From Neocallimastix lanati (nom. inval.) (taxonomy: Eukaryota; Neocallimastigomycota; Neocallimastigomycetes; Neocallimastigales; Neocallimastigaceae), in contig JACVTC010000396.1 of the NCBI GenBank assembly GCA_016946835.1, forward strand, positions 1-32,673: a DNA stretch of 32,673 nt, given 5' to 3'. Positions 20,524 through 32,673 of the stretch are shown piece after piece; the first letter of the stretch is position 1, and each line of letters starts with the position of its first letter. The position numbers and the translations under genes are program-made. Under the pieces are notes generated by a model that was not told the DNA's origin, searched no databases, and saw only the letters and a list, made by a program, of their open reading frames with translations.

Positions 20524-21727
20524 TTAATCAGTGATTTCTACAAAACTACTTATATAAGGAATAACATTTTTGAGATGTATATTTCTTTCGGCAACTTCAT
20601 TAGTAATTGGATCACAAACTGTAACAGTATTAAATTGTTGCTTAACTATTTTTAATGGTCCAATAAAATAAGGGTCCAATTTTCTTCTATTAAAATTCCT
20701 GATTAATACTAAATCTCCAGGTTTAAATTCACTTCTTAATCTTTTAATTTGTTTTCTTCTATCTTTCCATAGTTCATTAGCAGTTTCTATATTCCGAATA
20801 GCTTCATTAATCCATTTATTATGTGTAATAAATTTTCTTAAATAATATTCTTCATCAGTTTCATCTTCATGTTTTTGATCAACATTAATTGTAAGTTCGA
20901 AAGGTTGCAAATCCCTTCTACCATAAAGTAATTCAAAACTGCTATATTTTGTTACTTCATTCTTCGCTGTTCTAAGCGCCCATAAAGCACTAGGTAGAAT
21001 ATCATCCCAATCTTTATTATTTTTTCCTAAAAGCCGCAAATATTTTCCAATTTCTCTATTTCTATTCTCAACTTCTCCATTAGAAGGTGGATGATACGTA
21101 GCCACATTATGTACATATACATCATGCAAATCGAGAAAAGCTTTAGTTTTATCTGAAATAAGTTGTGGGCCATTATCTGTAATTAATAACTCTGGTATTC
21201 CATGCCTCGAAAACACATTAATTAAAAATCTTATTACATCTTCAGATTCTGTTTTTTCTAATGGTTCAGCTTCCACCCATTTGGTAAGGTAGTCAACTAA
21301 TACTATGATATATCTATTTCCTCTAGCAGTTGTATATAATGGACCAACTAAATCTAAACCAACTCTTGTGAAAGGCAATCCTGGTGGTGTTGGAATATCT
21401 TCAGGGTATTTATTTTGAGGCTGTGGCTTATACATTTGACATTTCTTACAACATTTTATAAATATTTTTATATCTTTATTCATTCCTTTCCAAAAGTAAT
21501 CTCTTTTTAATCTATGATAGGTTTTATAACAACCTTCATGTCCTACGTTATGTGCTAAATTAATTAATTTCCATTTTTCTTTTTCATTAAAAATTACTCT
21601 TCTTAAATTATTATTTTGTTTATAATAAATAATCCCATCTATTTCTACAAATTTTTGTTTTATATAATTATCAATAAAATCATTTAAAAATTTTTCATCA
21701 TTATTATTATTTTCATTATTATTTATT

Positions 21728-21808
<81 letters not shown>

Positions 21809-24800
21809 GGTGTAACATTTATTACGAAATTTGTATCTAGATATACATTATTGTTAGATAAAATATTTCTTGAGTAATTTTTATTTATATCATTATTTAA
21901 CATTTCATTATTATCATCCTTTTGAATGTTATTATTTGTAAAATTATTATTAATTTTATCAATTTTTAAAATATTATTATATTTCTTTTTTCCTATAGTT
22001 ATACTTCTATGATCTTCTTGTTCATTTTTATTAAGAGATTTTTTGTTAATATTTTTATCAATATTCAAAATTTTATTGAATTTATTATTAATGCTTATAT
22101 TATTTTGATTTACAATATTATTTTTTTCATTTTCATTTTCTTTTTCATTTTCATTTGTTGTACTCTCATTTTTTATATCTCTAAATAATACATTATTTTG
22201 AATTACATTATTATTTAATATTTCGGTTTTAAAGCTTGTTTCCTTTGTTAAATAATTATTATTTTTATATGCATCATGTATATTATTATATTTTGTATTA
22301 TAATTTTCTTTGTTTTCATTTGAATAGTTATTTTGAATAATGTTACAATTTTTTAATTTTTCATCTAAGTAATTAATTTTATTATAATTATTATTTTCAT
22401 TGAGATTATTATTTTTATTCCTATTATTATTTCCAACAAAATTATTTTCATTAGGATTATTGCCTTTATCATAATTGCTATTTTTATTACAATTGCTATT
22501 TTTATTACAATTGCTATTTTCATTATGATTATTGTTTTTATTATAATTGTTATTTTTAATATAATTATTATTAGTATTAAAGTTATTATTTTTATTAAAC
22601 CCATTAATTTCTATTTTTTTATCAGAGATATTATTTTTATTATAATTATTATTGTTTTCATTCTCATATAATTTATGATTGTTTGTGATATTATTTATTT
22701 TTATTTTTTTAGATAAATTGCTATTTTTAATAGTATTTTTATTGTCTATTTTTATAAATAAATTGTCATTAGTATTTTCCCTACTGATTTTATTTCTTGA
22801 TTTATTAATTTCATTAGAATTATTATTTCTTATATTCTCTTTTAAAATAATATTTTTAATTGAATTATTATCTTTATTAAAATTGTTTTCCAAAATAATA
22901 TTTTTATTTTCTTCTACATTCTTATTTTGTATATCTTCACCAGAATTTAATCTTGAAAGTGCATCTGCAATTACATTTCTCCTCCCCTCTTCATATAAAA
23001 CTTTAACTTTTAAAATACTGAATTCCGTAATCCATTTAATATGACGGCTAGAAGTAGGTTCTTTACTATTGAAAATATAAACTAAGGGTTTATGATCAGT
23101 GTACAAAATAGTTTCAAAATTATTACCTGTTAAAAATGGTCTAAATTTCATAACACAATAGTAAGCAGCTAATCCTTCCAAATCCGTAATACTATAGTTT
23201 AATTCTGCATTTACTAAGGTACGACTTTCAAAATAAATAGGCTTTTCATCATTATTCTCATCTAACTGAATAAGAACTCCACCAATACCATATTTAGAGG
23301 CGTCCGTACGAATAATAAATGGTTTTTCAAAAACAGGAGGTGATAAAATAGGTGCAGAAATTATTTTATTTTTTAATTCAACAAAAGCCTTATTAGTAGT
23401 ATCAGTCCATACAAAAGGAACATTTTTTTTTGTAAGTTCATATAATGGTTTAGCAATTTGAGCAAAATTATAAATGAATTTCCTATAATAGCCAATAGCA
23501 CCTAAAAAAGAACGTAGTTGCTTAATATTTTTAGGAGGTAACCAATTCATAATAACATTCACTTTTGAATCAATAGGACTAATTCCTTTAGTAGATAATT
23601 TGTGTCCTAATAATTCTACTTCTTCTTTAAAAAAATGACATTTCTCTAAATTAATTTTTAATCCATTATTATGTAGAATTTTGAAAACCTTTTCAAGATC
23701 TTTAATATGCTGATCCATTGAGGGAGAATACACAACAAGATCATCGATATAGACAAAGACACAAACACCAATCAAGTCGAAGAATATTCGGTTCATCTCC
23801 CTTTGAAAAGTTGCGGGAGCATTACACAACCCAAAAGGCATAACTTGAAAATTAAAATTACCATAAATAGTAGTAAAACACGTAATATCTCTATCATCAG
23901 GATGCATAGGAATTTGATGGTATCCTGAAAATAAATCAATTGTTGAAAGAACTGCGGTGTTTCCTACATAATAAAGAATATCATCGATAATAGGAAGGGC
24001 ATAGGCATCTTTCTTCGTACAGTTATTTACTACTCTATAATCAACGCACATTCTTACTTGACCATTTTTTTTTAACACAAGAACAACTGGTGAAGACCAA
24101 GGAGAATTTGAAGGAACAATTAATTTATTGTTAATGAGTTTAATTATTTCTTTTTTTAGAGCATCTGCTTGTACTTTAGAGAGTCTATATGCTCTCTGTT
24201 TAACAGGGTGAGTACCAGGAACTAAATTAATTCTATGAGGAAATAATTTAGAATTACCTAAATCATCTGTTTTAACAGCTAAAATATCCGTGTATGATAA
24301 AAATAAAATTTTAATTGAATCTCTAATAGAAGAAGGTACTTCAGATAATATGTCGTGTACAAGCGAAATTTTCTTATCATTTTGCAGAGATTTTAAATCA
24401 ACAAAAGATGAATTATCATCAGAAGTTATTAAAAGAATAGCGGGACAAATTTTTGAATCATTATTAAGAAATAACACATTATTATCAATAGAAAATAAAT
24501 CATTATTATTAAGAACTTCATCATTAGATAATATTAAATTATCAAAATCACTAATATTTATATTAGAAGTATCATTACACAAAAAATTTGAACACGCACA
24601 ATAATTGATAATACCATCACAACGCGTAACATAATTTTCAGAATCATTTTTATTAATATTTAAATCATTAACATTAGAAAAATTTACATTATACATTAAA
24701 TTAGAAAGTTCAATAAAATCACCATTATCATTTTTACGTAATAAAGTATCATCAACTAAATCTAGCACAAATCTATTTTTCTTAAGCGTGTTAATACCAA

Positions 24801-26186
24801 TTAACACGTCGAAAATATCATCTTTTTCTATTTTTCTGAAATAGTCTTTGAAAGTGTAGCCGCCTATTTCAATTTCTAATTCGTATACATCCGAAGAAAT
24901 ATAATTATTAGAATAAGCCTGGAATATTCTTTCCGAAATAGTTCCAACGGCCGTTTTATTTATTTTATACTTCTCGAATGCAGCAGCAGTAATTAAATTA
25001 ACACTTGCACAAGAATCTAAGAATATTTCTGCGTAGGATCCTTCAATAGTACCATTTACTTTTATAACTTTATAGTCGCTTAACAATGATAAAGCATTTA
25101 TTAAAAATTCTTTACTGGTACTTTTAATTAATTTTTGTTCTTTGTTAAACCCGGTACGAAATTTAGGACATAAGTCCAATAAGTGTGCCAATTTAAGTTT
25201 GACTTCTATATTGGCAACATCTTTAACCAGGTCATTTATATCATAATTATCGACCAAATTGATCATTTTAATATGTTTCTCTAATTTTGACGTCTTAGTA
25301 TTACCTCCATTTTCATTTTCGTTTGTAGTATTGGATATTATCTCTTTAATTCTATTTAATTTGTTAATTTTTTTTGCGTTTGAAATATTTGGTTGGTTTA
25401 TATATGATATATCCAAATGTTCCAATTTTTCTGTGTTATTATTACTATCATTATTAGTATTAATATTATCATTAATGTTATTATTTATTTGTTTCATGGC
25501 TGGAGTGTGAATAGGAACTGGATTATCTTTGAGATGAAGCCTTTGTGTTTCTTTATAAGGCCCCTTATATTTTTCTTTATTTTGTTTCCCTTTTCTCTGA
25601 GCAGCAAAAACAACTTCATCCTGGAATTCTTCATTGGTATCTCTTAAATAAACATTATTATTATTATTTTTATTATAATTGTTATTATAATAATCATTTT
25701 TTTCATTATCATTATCCTTAATATTATTATTACAATGATTATTACAATTATTATAATGATTATTATTATCATCGATATAATAATCATTATTATCATTTCT
25801 CATATTAACATTATCACTATTACATTTCATAATACTATTATTATAATTATAATTATAGTTATTGTAATTTTTATAATTATTATTATGATTGTAATTATTA
25901 GTATCGTTATTATTATAATTATCATTATTATAATCACTATTACTATAATTATTATTAAGATTCTTATTGTTATAATTACTATTATTATTATTAATATTAA
26001 CATTATTATTAATATCACTATTATTATTAATATTACTATTATTATTATTAATATAACTATGACTACTATTATTATAATTATCGTTATTAATATTACCTCG
26101 ATTATTATGATCATCATTATTATAATTATTACCATTATTACCAAAATTATAATTATTATTATAACTATTATTATGATTATCATTAC

Positions 26187-26226
<40 letters not shown>

Positions 26227-26763
26227 ACTATTACTATTATTATCATTATTGTAACGATTATTAATGTAATTATTATTATATGTGTAATTATTATTTTTTT
26301 TATTTTTATGGTTATTGTTATTATTAAAGTTATTGTTATTATTAGTATTATTGTTATTGTTACAATTTGGTTTATTGCAATAATTATTATTACTATTATA
26401 ATTATCATAAATATTATAATTATAATTATTATTATCATTATCATTGGAATTGGTATTAAAATTATCTTTTCTATTAACTAAATAAATATTCTCATTGTTT
26501 TTATAGTTGTTGTCTTTATTCTTGATATCCATTTCTTCATTATTTCCATAATTTTCATTTCTTTCATTATTATTAATTAGTAAATTATTATTTTTATTTT
26601 TAATATTCTTATAATATATATTATTTTCATTATAATTATTAGGTTCATTAATATTATTATTATTATTATAATGATTATTGAAGTTATCATTACAATAATT
26701 GTCGTTATTTATACATAAAAGGGTGGTTTGTTTACTGGAAGTTGGCCTTCTCCCATAATCTAT
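20524..26763 (-). CDS. pol: Pol polyprotein of unit D, expressed by -1 frameshift
   Basis: Identical in protein sequence to unit B Pol, with every catalytic residue listed there. First ATG at 26532; the frame is open to the slippery site, so I begin it at 26763. TAA stop at 20524-20526. The chain ends about 44 residues after the GPY/F module, so no chromodomain is present in any unit. Confidence 0.95.
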
Positions 26764-28358
26764 TTTAAATTGCTATCGCTTCTAATATTTTGCTGATGAG
26801 GACTTTGATTATCAAAGTACCTAGGATTGCTTTTATTTGTTATTTCTTCAATATTTCTTGCATTATTGTAGTTATCATTGCTATAGTTGTCATAATTAGT
26901 ATTATTAGTATTATAATTATTATTTCCATAATTACTATTACTGTTATAATTATTATTTCTATTATAATTATTATTGTTATTATACATATTATTGTTATTA
27001 TAATTATTATTGTTATAATTGCTATTAATATAATTATTATTGCTATAATTGTTATTATTATAATTATCATTGTTATTATAATTATTTTTTCCTCTATTGT
27101 TGTTGTTCCTAAAATTATAATTACCATTGTTAATATTATTATTATTGGAATTATTATTATAGTTACCAAAATTATTATTATTATTATTGTTACTGTTATT
27201 GAAATTATTATTATTATTATTATTGTTACTGTTATTGAAATTATTATAATTACTATTATTGCTACTATTAATATTACTGTTATAGAAATTATTATAATTA
27301 TTATTATTGTTATTATAATTACTGTTATAATTATTATTACCATATAGAGTATTATAATTATTATTATTATTATTATTAATATTATAATTATTTCCATTAT
27401 TTCCGTTATTAAACATTCTATTTCCATTATTATTATAATTATTTTCATTATAAAATCCAGAATTAAATTTTCCGAAGGTCATTAATTGATTCTGATCCTG
27501 ACTATAATTAAGAGATTTATTTTTATTTCTTAAATTTCTTTTGTTACATTCTCTTGCTTTGTGACCTGGTTTGCCACAGAGGTAGCAAGTAAAATTTCTA
27601 AATTGATTATTATTATTGTTGTTATTATTATACCTTGAATTAAATCTTTCTTGACGATATCGACCAGTAGAAAACAGATCAGCATTGCCCACATAATACG
27701 CATTTTGTATAGAATTATCTAAATCCCTATTTCCTTCGGTCAATCCTCTATATAATGGATGTTCTAATAAAGAATTTTGACAATTAGAATTATTTTGGAA
27801 GACCATAGAAGTGTTGAGAAATTCATTATTTCCTATGGTCCTTTTTTCGGCTTTCTCGGCTCTTACAGCCACTTCAAAAGCATCCGACAAGGTATCACAT
27901 TCGGCTAAGAGAATTTGAGAATGAACATATATTCTTGATTTTATTGAATTTAAATAATCATCGACTGATATAATCTTCTGATAATCTCTATCTAATCGAT
28001 GATACAAGGTTAAATAACGGTAGTTAAAATTCTTTATATTTTCATTTGGTTTTATTTTCAGATTTTTTAAAACTGAGCATTTATCAGCTGGTTTTATATC
28101 CATATACTTTTCAATAGCTGATTGCACTTCTTTATAGTTTGGATACCTTGTGATATTATTCCGAGTGGTTATTAATGATTTCAAAACGTTCCTCAAGTCA
28201 GCCTCCACGGCTATTTTTAGCCATACAAAAATTCTAGATGAATCTTGGATGTCATGCATTTCCATGACACCCTTAAAATCTTCTATCCATGTGTCTATGT
28301 CTTTACCATAGTCACATAGATATGGTAGATCACGTTTTACTTTGGAAGCGTCAACCAT
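26760..28358 (-). CDS. gag: Gag polyprotein of unit D
   Basis: 532 residues, identical to the Gag of units B and C, with the CCHC knuckle at 258-271 and the Asn-rich tail. ATG at 28358, TAG at 26760-26762. Confidence 0.93.
   Translation of the reverse strand: MVDASKVKRDLPYLCDYGKDIDTWIEDFKGVMEMHDIQDSSRIFVWLKIAVEADLRNVLKSLITTRNNITRYPNYKEVQSAIEKYMDIKPADKCSVLKNLKIKPNENIKNFNYRYLTLYHRLDRDYQKIISVDDYLNSIKSRIYVHSQILLAECDTLSDAFEVAVRAEKAEKRTIGNNEFLNTSMVFQNNSNCQNSLLEHPLYRGLTEGNRDLDNSIQNAYYVGNADLFSTGRYRQERFNSRYNNNNNNNNQFRNFTCYLCGKPGHKARECNKRNLRNKNKSLNYSQDQNQLMTFGKFNSGFYNENNYNNNGNRMFNNGNNGNNYNINNNNNNNYNTLYGNNNYNSNYNNNNNNYNNFYNSNINSSNNSNYNNFNNSNNNNNNNNFNNSNNNNNNNFGNYNNNSNNNNINNGNYNFRNNNNRGKNNYNNNDNYNNNNYSNNNYINSNYNNNNYNNNNMYNNNNNYNRNNNYNSNSNYGNNNYNTNNTNYDNYSNDNYNNARNIEEITNKSNPRYFDNQSPHQQNIRSDSNLK
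26763..26769 (-). promoter_or_regulatory. -1 ribosomal frameshift slippery site, unit D
   Basis: Same T TTA AAA heptamer before the Gag TAG (26760-26762), with the same downstream sequence. Confidence 0.8.
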
Positions 28359-28553
28359 TATTAATTAACTACTAAAAAAGGAAAAAAAAATGAAACAAAA
28401 CTTATATTTAATACGTAATTTATTTTCTTATTTAATTCGACTTATCTCTAATATTATTTATTTATTTTTACTATTATATATATATATATATTTTAATAAA
28501 AAAAAATTAATTTTTTTTTTTATAATATTATTATTATTTTCATATAATTTAAT

Positions 28554-28638
28554 AGTGCAGCGCCCGGATTCTCCACCAAAAATATGATACGATATATTTT
28601 AAAATATTCGTATTTATAATAGTTTTGGGCGCTACACT
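28554..28638 (-). promoter_or_regulatory. Possible primer-binding site and U5-leader hairpin (fourth copy)
   Basis: Identical to the structure at 1724-1808; candidate site at plus 28562-28578. Confidence 0.5.
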
Positions 28639-29336
28639 GGGGAATTGTACTAAATTATATATTCTAATAATAATATTAATTATTTTATTTAATTATTTAA
28701 AATTTTTATTTTAGGATATTTGTTTTGTAATATTTTATTTTTATTTTATTTTATTTTATTTTATTTTATTTTTATCATATTAATTAACAATTAATAATTG
28801 TAATTTAATTATAATATTCTACAATTAATTACTTAAACAACTAATTTTATTAAAACTAATAACTAAACTACTATCTTAACTAATTAAAACATTTTTCTTA
28901 TATTAAATCAACTATTACTAATTAACATATATCAATAATTTTTTTTTTTTTAACAAAAACATTTTTTTTTTTTTATAATATTTTTATATATTTTTTTTTA
29001 TAATTATTATCTCTATATTAAATCATAATTGTTATATTTTATATAAACATTAATATAAAAGTTTATATTATAATAATTAAATTTTATACTATAATAATAT
29101 TATTTTATATGATTTATAATTAATATAATTCATCATTTTTATATAATTAATTTTAATTTTATAATAATATATATTTTACAAACTTTATATAATTAATATA
29201 ATTTAATAATAATTTTAAAATATCATTATTTTTCTTTTCATCTTGTATCAGAACGCCCACGCTTTAGATCAGACTTCGTCCCTTGAAGTCTAAAGAATAT
29301 TTGTATGAAATAATAAATTTTAAAATTTATAAGGCA
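28579..29336 (-). repeat. Putative LTR shared by units D (5') and E (3'); limits tentative
   Basis: About 758 bases, between the possible primer-binding site (28562-28578) and the TG after the A16 run (29336-29335). Ends inferred as for the first copy. Confidence 0.4.
29262..29295 (-). other. Conserved stem-loop in the putative LTR (fourth copy)
   Basis: Same stem, bulge and loop as at 2433-2466, unchanged. Confidence 0.55.
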
Positions 29337-29379
29337 TTATTTTTTTTTTTTTTTTGTAATATAATTATATGATTATTAT

Positions 29380-29420
<41 letters not shown>

Positions 29421-29466
29421 AGGTAGTGATTTATTTTAAACTATTATTATTTTTTAAATATTAATA

Positions 29467-30670
29467 TTAATCAGTGATTTCTACAAAACTACTTATATAA
29501 GGAATAACATTTTTGAGATGTATATTTCTTTCGGCAACTTCATTAGTAATTGGATCACAAACTGTAACAGTATTAAATTGTTGCTTAACTATTTTTAATG
29601 GTCCAATAAAATAAGGGTCCAATTTTCTTCTATTAAAATTCCTGATTAATACTAAATCTCCAGGTTTAAATTCACTTCTTAATCTTTTAATTTGTTTTCT
29701 TCTATCTTTCCATAGTTCATTAGCAGTTTCTATATTCCGAATAGCTTCATTAATCCATTTATTATGTGTAATAAATTTTCTTAAATAATATTCTTCATCA
29801 GTTTCATCTTCATGTTTTTGATCAACATTAATTGTAAGTTCGAAAGGTTGCAAATCCCTTCTACCATAAAGTAATTCAAAACTGCTATATTTTGTTACTT
29901 CATTCTTCGCTGTTCTAAGCGCCCATAAAGCACTAGGTAGAATATCATCCCAATCTTTATTATTTTTTCCTAAAAGCCGCAAATATTTTCCAATTTCTCT
30001 ATTTCTATTCTCAACTTCTCCATTAGAAGGTGGATGATACGTAGCCACATTATGTACATATACATCATGCAAATCGAGAAAAGCTTTAGTTTTATCTGAA
30101 ATAAGTTGTGGGCCATTATCTGTAATTAATAACTCTGGTATTCCATGCCTCGAAAACACATTAATTAAAAATCTTATTACATCTTCAGATTCTGTTTTTT
30201 CTAATGGTTCAGCTTCCACCCATTTGGTAAGGTAGTCAACTAATACTATGATATATCTATTTCCTCTAGCAGTTGTATATAATGGACCAACTAAATCTAA
30301 ACCAACTCTTGTGAAAGGCAATCCTGGTGGTGTTGGAATATCTTCAGGGTATTTATTTTGAGGCTGTGGCTTATACATTTGACATTTCTTACAACATTTT
30401 ATAAATATTTTTATATCTTTATTCATTCCTTTCCAAAAGTAATCTCTTTTTAATCTATGATAGGTTTTATAACAACCTTCATGTCCTACGTTATGTGCTA
30501 AATTAATTAATTTCCATTTTTCTTTTTCATTAAAAATTACTCTTCTTAAATTATTATTTTGTTTATAATAAATAATCCCATCTATTTCTACAAATTTTTG
30601 TTTTATATAATTATCAATAAAATCATTTAAAAATTTTTCATCATTATTATTATTTTCATTATTATTTATT

Positions 30671-30751
<81 letters not shown>

Positions 30752-32673
30752 GGTGTAACATTTATTACGAAATTTGTATCTAGATATACATTATTGTTAG
30801 ATAAAATATTTCTTGAGTAATTTTTATTTATATCATTATTTAACATTTCATTATTATCATCCTTTTGAATGTTATTATTTGTAAAATTATTATTAATTTT
30901 ATCAATTTTTAAAATATTATTATATTTCTTTTTTCCTATAGTTATACTTCTATGATCTTCTTGTTCATTTTTATTAAGAGATTTTTTGTTAATATTTTTA
31001 TCAATATTCAAAATTTTATTGAATTTATTATTAATGCTTATATTATTTTGATTTACAATATTATTTTTTTCATTTTCATTTTCTTTTTCATTTTCATTTG
31101 TTGTACTCTCATTTTTTATATCTCTAAATAATACATTATTTTGAATTACATTATTATTTAATATTTCGGTTTTAAAGCTTGTTTCCTTTGTTAAATAATT
31201 ATTATTTTTATATGCATCATGTATATTATTATATTTTGTATTATAATTTTCTTTGTTTTCATTTGAATAGTTATTTTGAATAATGTTACAATTTTTTAAT
31301 TTTTCATCTAAGTAATTAATTTTATTATAATTATTATTTTCATTGAGATTATTATTTTTATTCCTATTATTATTTCCAACAAAATTATTTTCATTAGGAT
31401 TATTGCCTTTATCATAATTGCTATTTTTATTACAATTGCTATTTTTATTACAATTGCTATTTTCATTATGATTATTGTTTTTATTATAATTGTTATTTTT
31501 AATATAATTATTATTAGTATTAAAGTTATTATTTTTATTAAACCCATTAATTTCTATTTTTTTATCAGAGATATTATTTTTATTATAATTATTATTGTTT
31601 TCATTCTCATATAATTTATGATTGTTTGTGATATTATTTATTTTTATTTTTTTAGATAAATTGCTATTTTTAATAGTATTTTTATTGTCTATTTTTATAA
31701 ATAAATTGTCATTAGTATTTTCCCTACTGATTTTATTTCTTGATTTATTAATTTCATTAGAATTATTATTTCTTATATTCTCTTTTAAAATAATATTTTT
31801 AATTGAATTATTATCTTTATTAAAATTGTTTTCCAAAATAATATTTTTATTTTCTTCTACATTCTTATTTTGTATATCTTCACCAGAATTTAATCTTGAA
31901 AGTGCATCTGCAATTACATTTCTCCTCCCCTCTTCATATAAAACTTTAACTTTTAAAATACTGAATTCCGTAATCCATTTAATATGACGGCTAGAAGTAG
32001 GTTCTTTACTATTGAAAATATAAACTAAGGGTTTATGATCAGTGTACAAAATAGTTTCAAAATTATTACCTGTTAAAAATGGTCTAAATTTCATAACACA
32101 ATAGTAAGCAGCTAATCCTTCCAAATCCGTAATACTATAGTTTAATTCTGCATTTACTAAGGTACGACTTTCAAAATAAATAGGCTTTTCATCATTATTC
32201 TCATCTAACTGAATAAGAACTCCACCAATACCATATTTAGAGGCGTCCGTACGAATAATAAATGGTTTTTCAAAAACAGGAGGTGATAAAATAGGTGCAG
32301 AAATTATTTTATTTTTTAATTCAACAAAAGCCTTATTAGTAGTATCAGTCCATACAAAAGGAACATTTTTTTTTGTAAGTTCATATAATGGTTTAGCAAT
32401 TTGAGCAAAATTATAAATGAATTTCCTATAATAGCCAATAGCACCTAAAAAAGAACGTAGTTGCTTAATATTTTTAGGAGGTAACCAATTCATAATAACA
32501 TTCACTTTTGAATCAATAGGACTAATTCCTTTAGTAGATAATTTGTGTCCTAATAATTCTACTTCTTCTTTAAAAAAATGACATTTCTCTAAATTAATTT
32601 TAATCCATTATTATGTAGAATTTTGAAAACCTTTCAAGATCTTTAATATGCTGATCCATTGAGGGAGAATACA
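29467..32673 (-). CDS. pol: Pol polyprotein of unit E, 3' part (end of RT, RNase H, integrase), cut by the window edge
   Basis: Carries the C-terminal part of Pol from within reverse transcriptase, just past the YIDD motif, through RNase H, the Asn-rich linker and the D,D35E integrase to TAA 29467-29469. The uninterrupted frame reaches only to about 32600. There a T-run has four bases (32598-32601) where other units have five, and a second run near 32632-32634 has three instead of four. Each shifts the frame. As both are homopolymer losses at the extreme window edge, I treat them as probable sequence errors, not as a real pseudogene. The GTG at 32503-32505 that could open a shorter frame is an internal Val codon in the other units. 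Confidence 0.9.

Larger units (their letters stand above)
19635..29336 (-). mobile_element. Ty3/gypsy LTR retrotransposon unit D, complete coding unit
   Basis: Complete unit: 5' LTR about 29336-28579 (shared with unit E), gag 28358-26760, pol to 20524, 3' LTR about 20393-19635 (shared with unit C). The offset from unit C is 8945 in the coding part. Proteins are identical and the frames intact. Confidence 0.9.
28359..29466 (-). repeat. Non-coding interval holding the single shared LTR (fourth copy)
   Basis: 1108 bases without a gene. It differs from the first copy by one T fewer in the T-run of the leader (11 against 12) and one fewer in a second run (13 against 14). Otherwise it is the same by eye. 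Confidence 0.8.
28579..32673 (-). mobile_element. Ty3/gypsy LTR retrotransposon unit E, 3' part only
   Basis: Rightmost unit. Only its 3' LTR (shared with unit D), 3' UTR and the 3' half of pol are in the window; the rest, including gag and protease, would lie to the right. It is identical to the other units except for two one-base deletions in T-runs within the last 80 bases. Confidence 0.85.

Noticed and set aside
28390-28587. 65-codon plus-strand frame in the fourth leader
   Set aside because: It depends on the length of a T-run (11 here, 12 in other copies), crosses the primer-site hairpin, and has no protein-like features.
1-32673. Cellular genes, tRNA/rRNA genes, bacterial systems or host flanking sequence
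   Set aside because: Every part of the window aligns with the retrotransposon unit; nothing is left over to assign.

Overview
The window holds one thing: a head-to-tail tandem array of a Ty3/gypsy-type (Metaviridae-like) LTR retrotransposon, entirely on the minus strand, with no host flanking DNA. The unit is about 8.94 kb and appears as three complete coding units plus two partial ones at the window edges. The sequence is extremely AT-rich, has long A/T homopolymers and AAT-coded asparagine tracts, and uses standard stop codons. This suggests a eukaryote with a very AT-rich genome. An anaerobic gut fungus (Neocallimastigomycota) is my first guess and a dictyostelid an alternative; neither can be proven from the window.

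Layout in plus coordinates, each unit read right to left: partial gag of unit A (1-1527); non-coding interval with one LTR (1528-2637); pol and gag of unit B (2638-10472); interval (10473-11578); pol and gag of unit C (11579-19413); interval (19414-20523); pol and gag of unit D (20524-28358); interval (28359-29466); 3' part of pol of unit E (29467-32673). Neighbouring units share a single LTR (LTR-gag-pol-LTR-gag-pol-LTR). No target-site duplication or host junction is visible.

Gag is 532 residues: capsid-like region, one CCHC zinc knuckle, then an Asn-rich tail. Pol carries an aspartic protease, reverse transcriptase, RNase H and a zinc-finger/DDE integrase with a GPY/F module, and ends without a chromodomain. 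Pol lies in the -1 frame relative to Gag. A canonical slippery heptamer (TTTAAAA) sits directly before the Gag TAG stop, followed by an 8-nt spacer and a possible hairpin. Gag-Pol is therefore probably made by -1 ribosomal frameshifting as a fusion of about 2611 residues. The ATG that opens the long Pol ORF is probably not used.

The proteins compared (three complete Gag, three complete Pol) are identical between units. By eye, the nucleotide differences found between units outside the window ends are one-base changes in A/T homopolymers of the non-coding interval. Long triplet tracts have equal lengths. The outer ends (about 1-480 and 32598-32673) carry small indels typical of poorly polished long-read contig ends. 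The array could be a very young genomic tandem array, a multimeric or one-LTR circular DNA, or an assembly unrolling of a circle; the sequence alone cannot decide.
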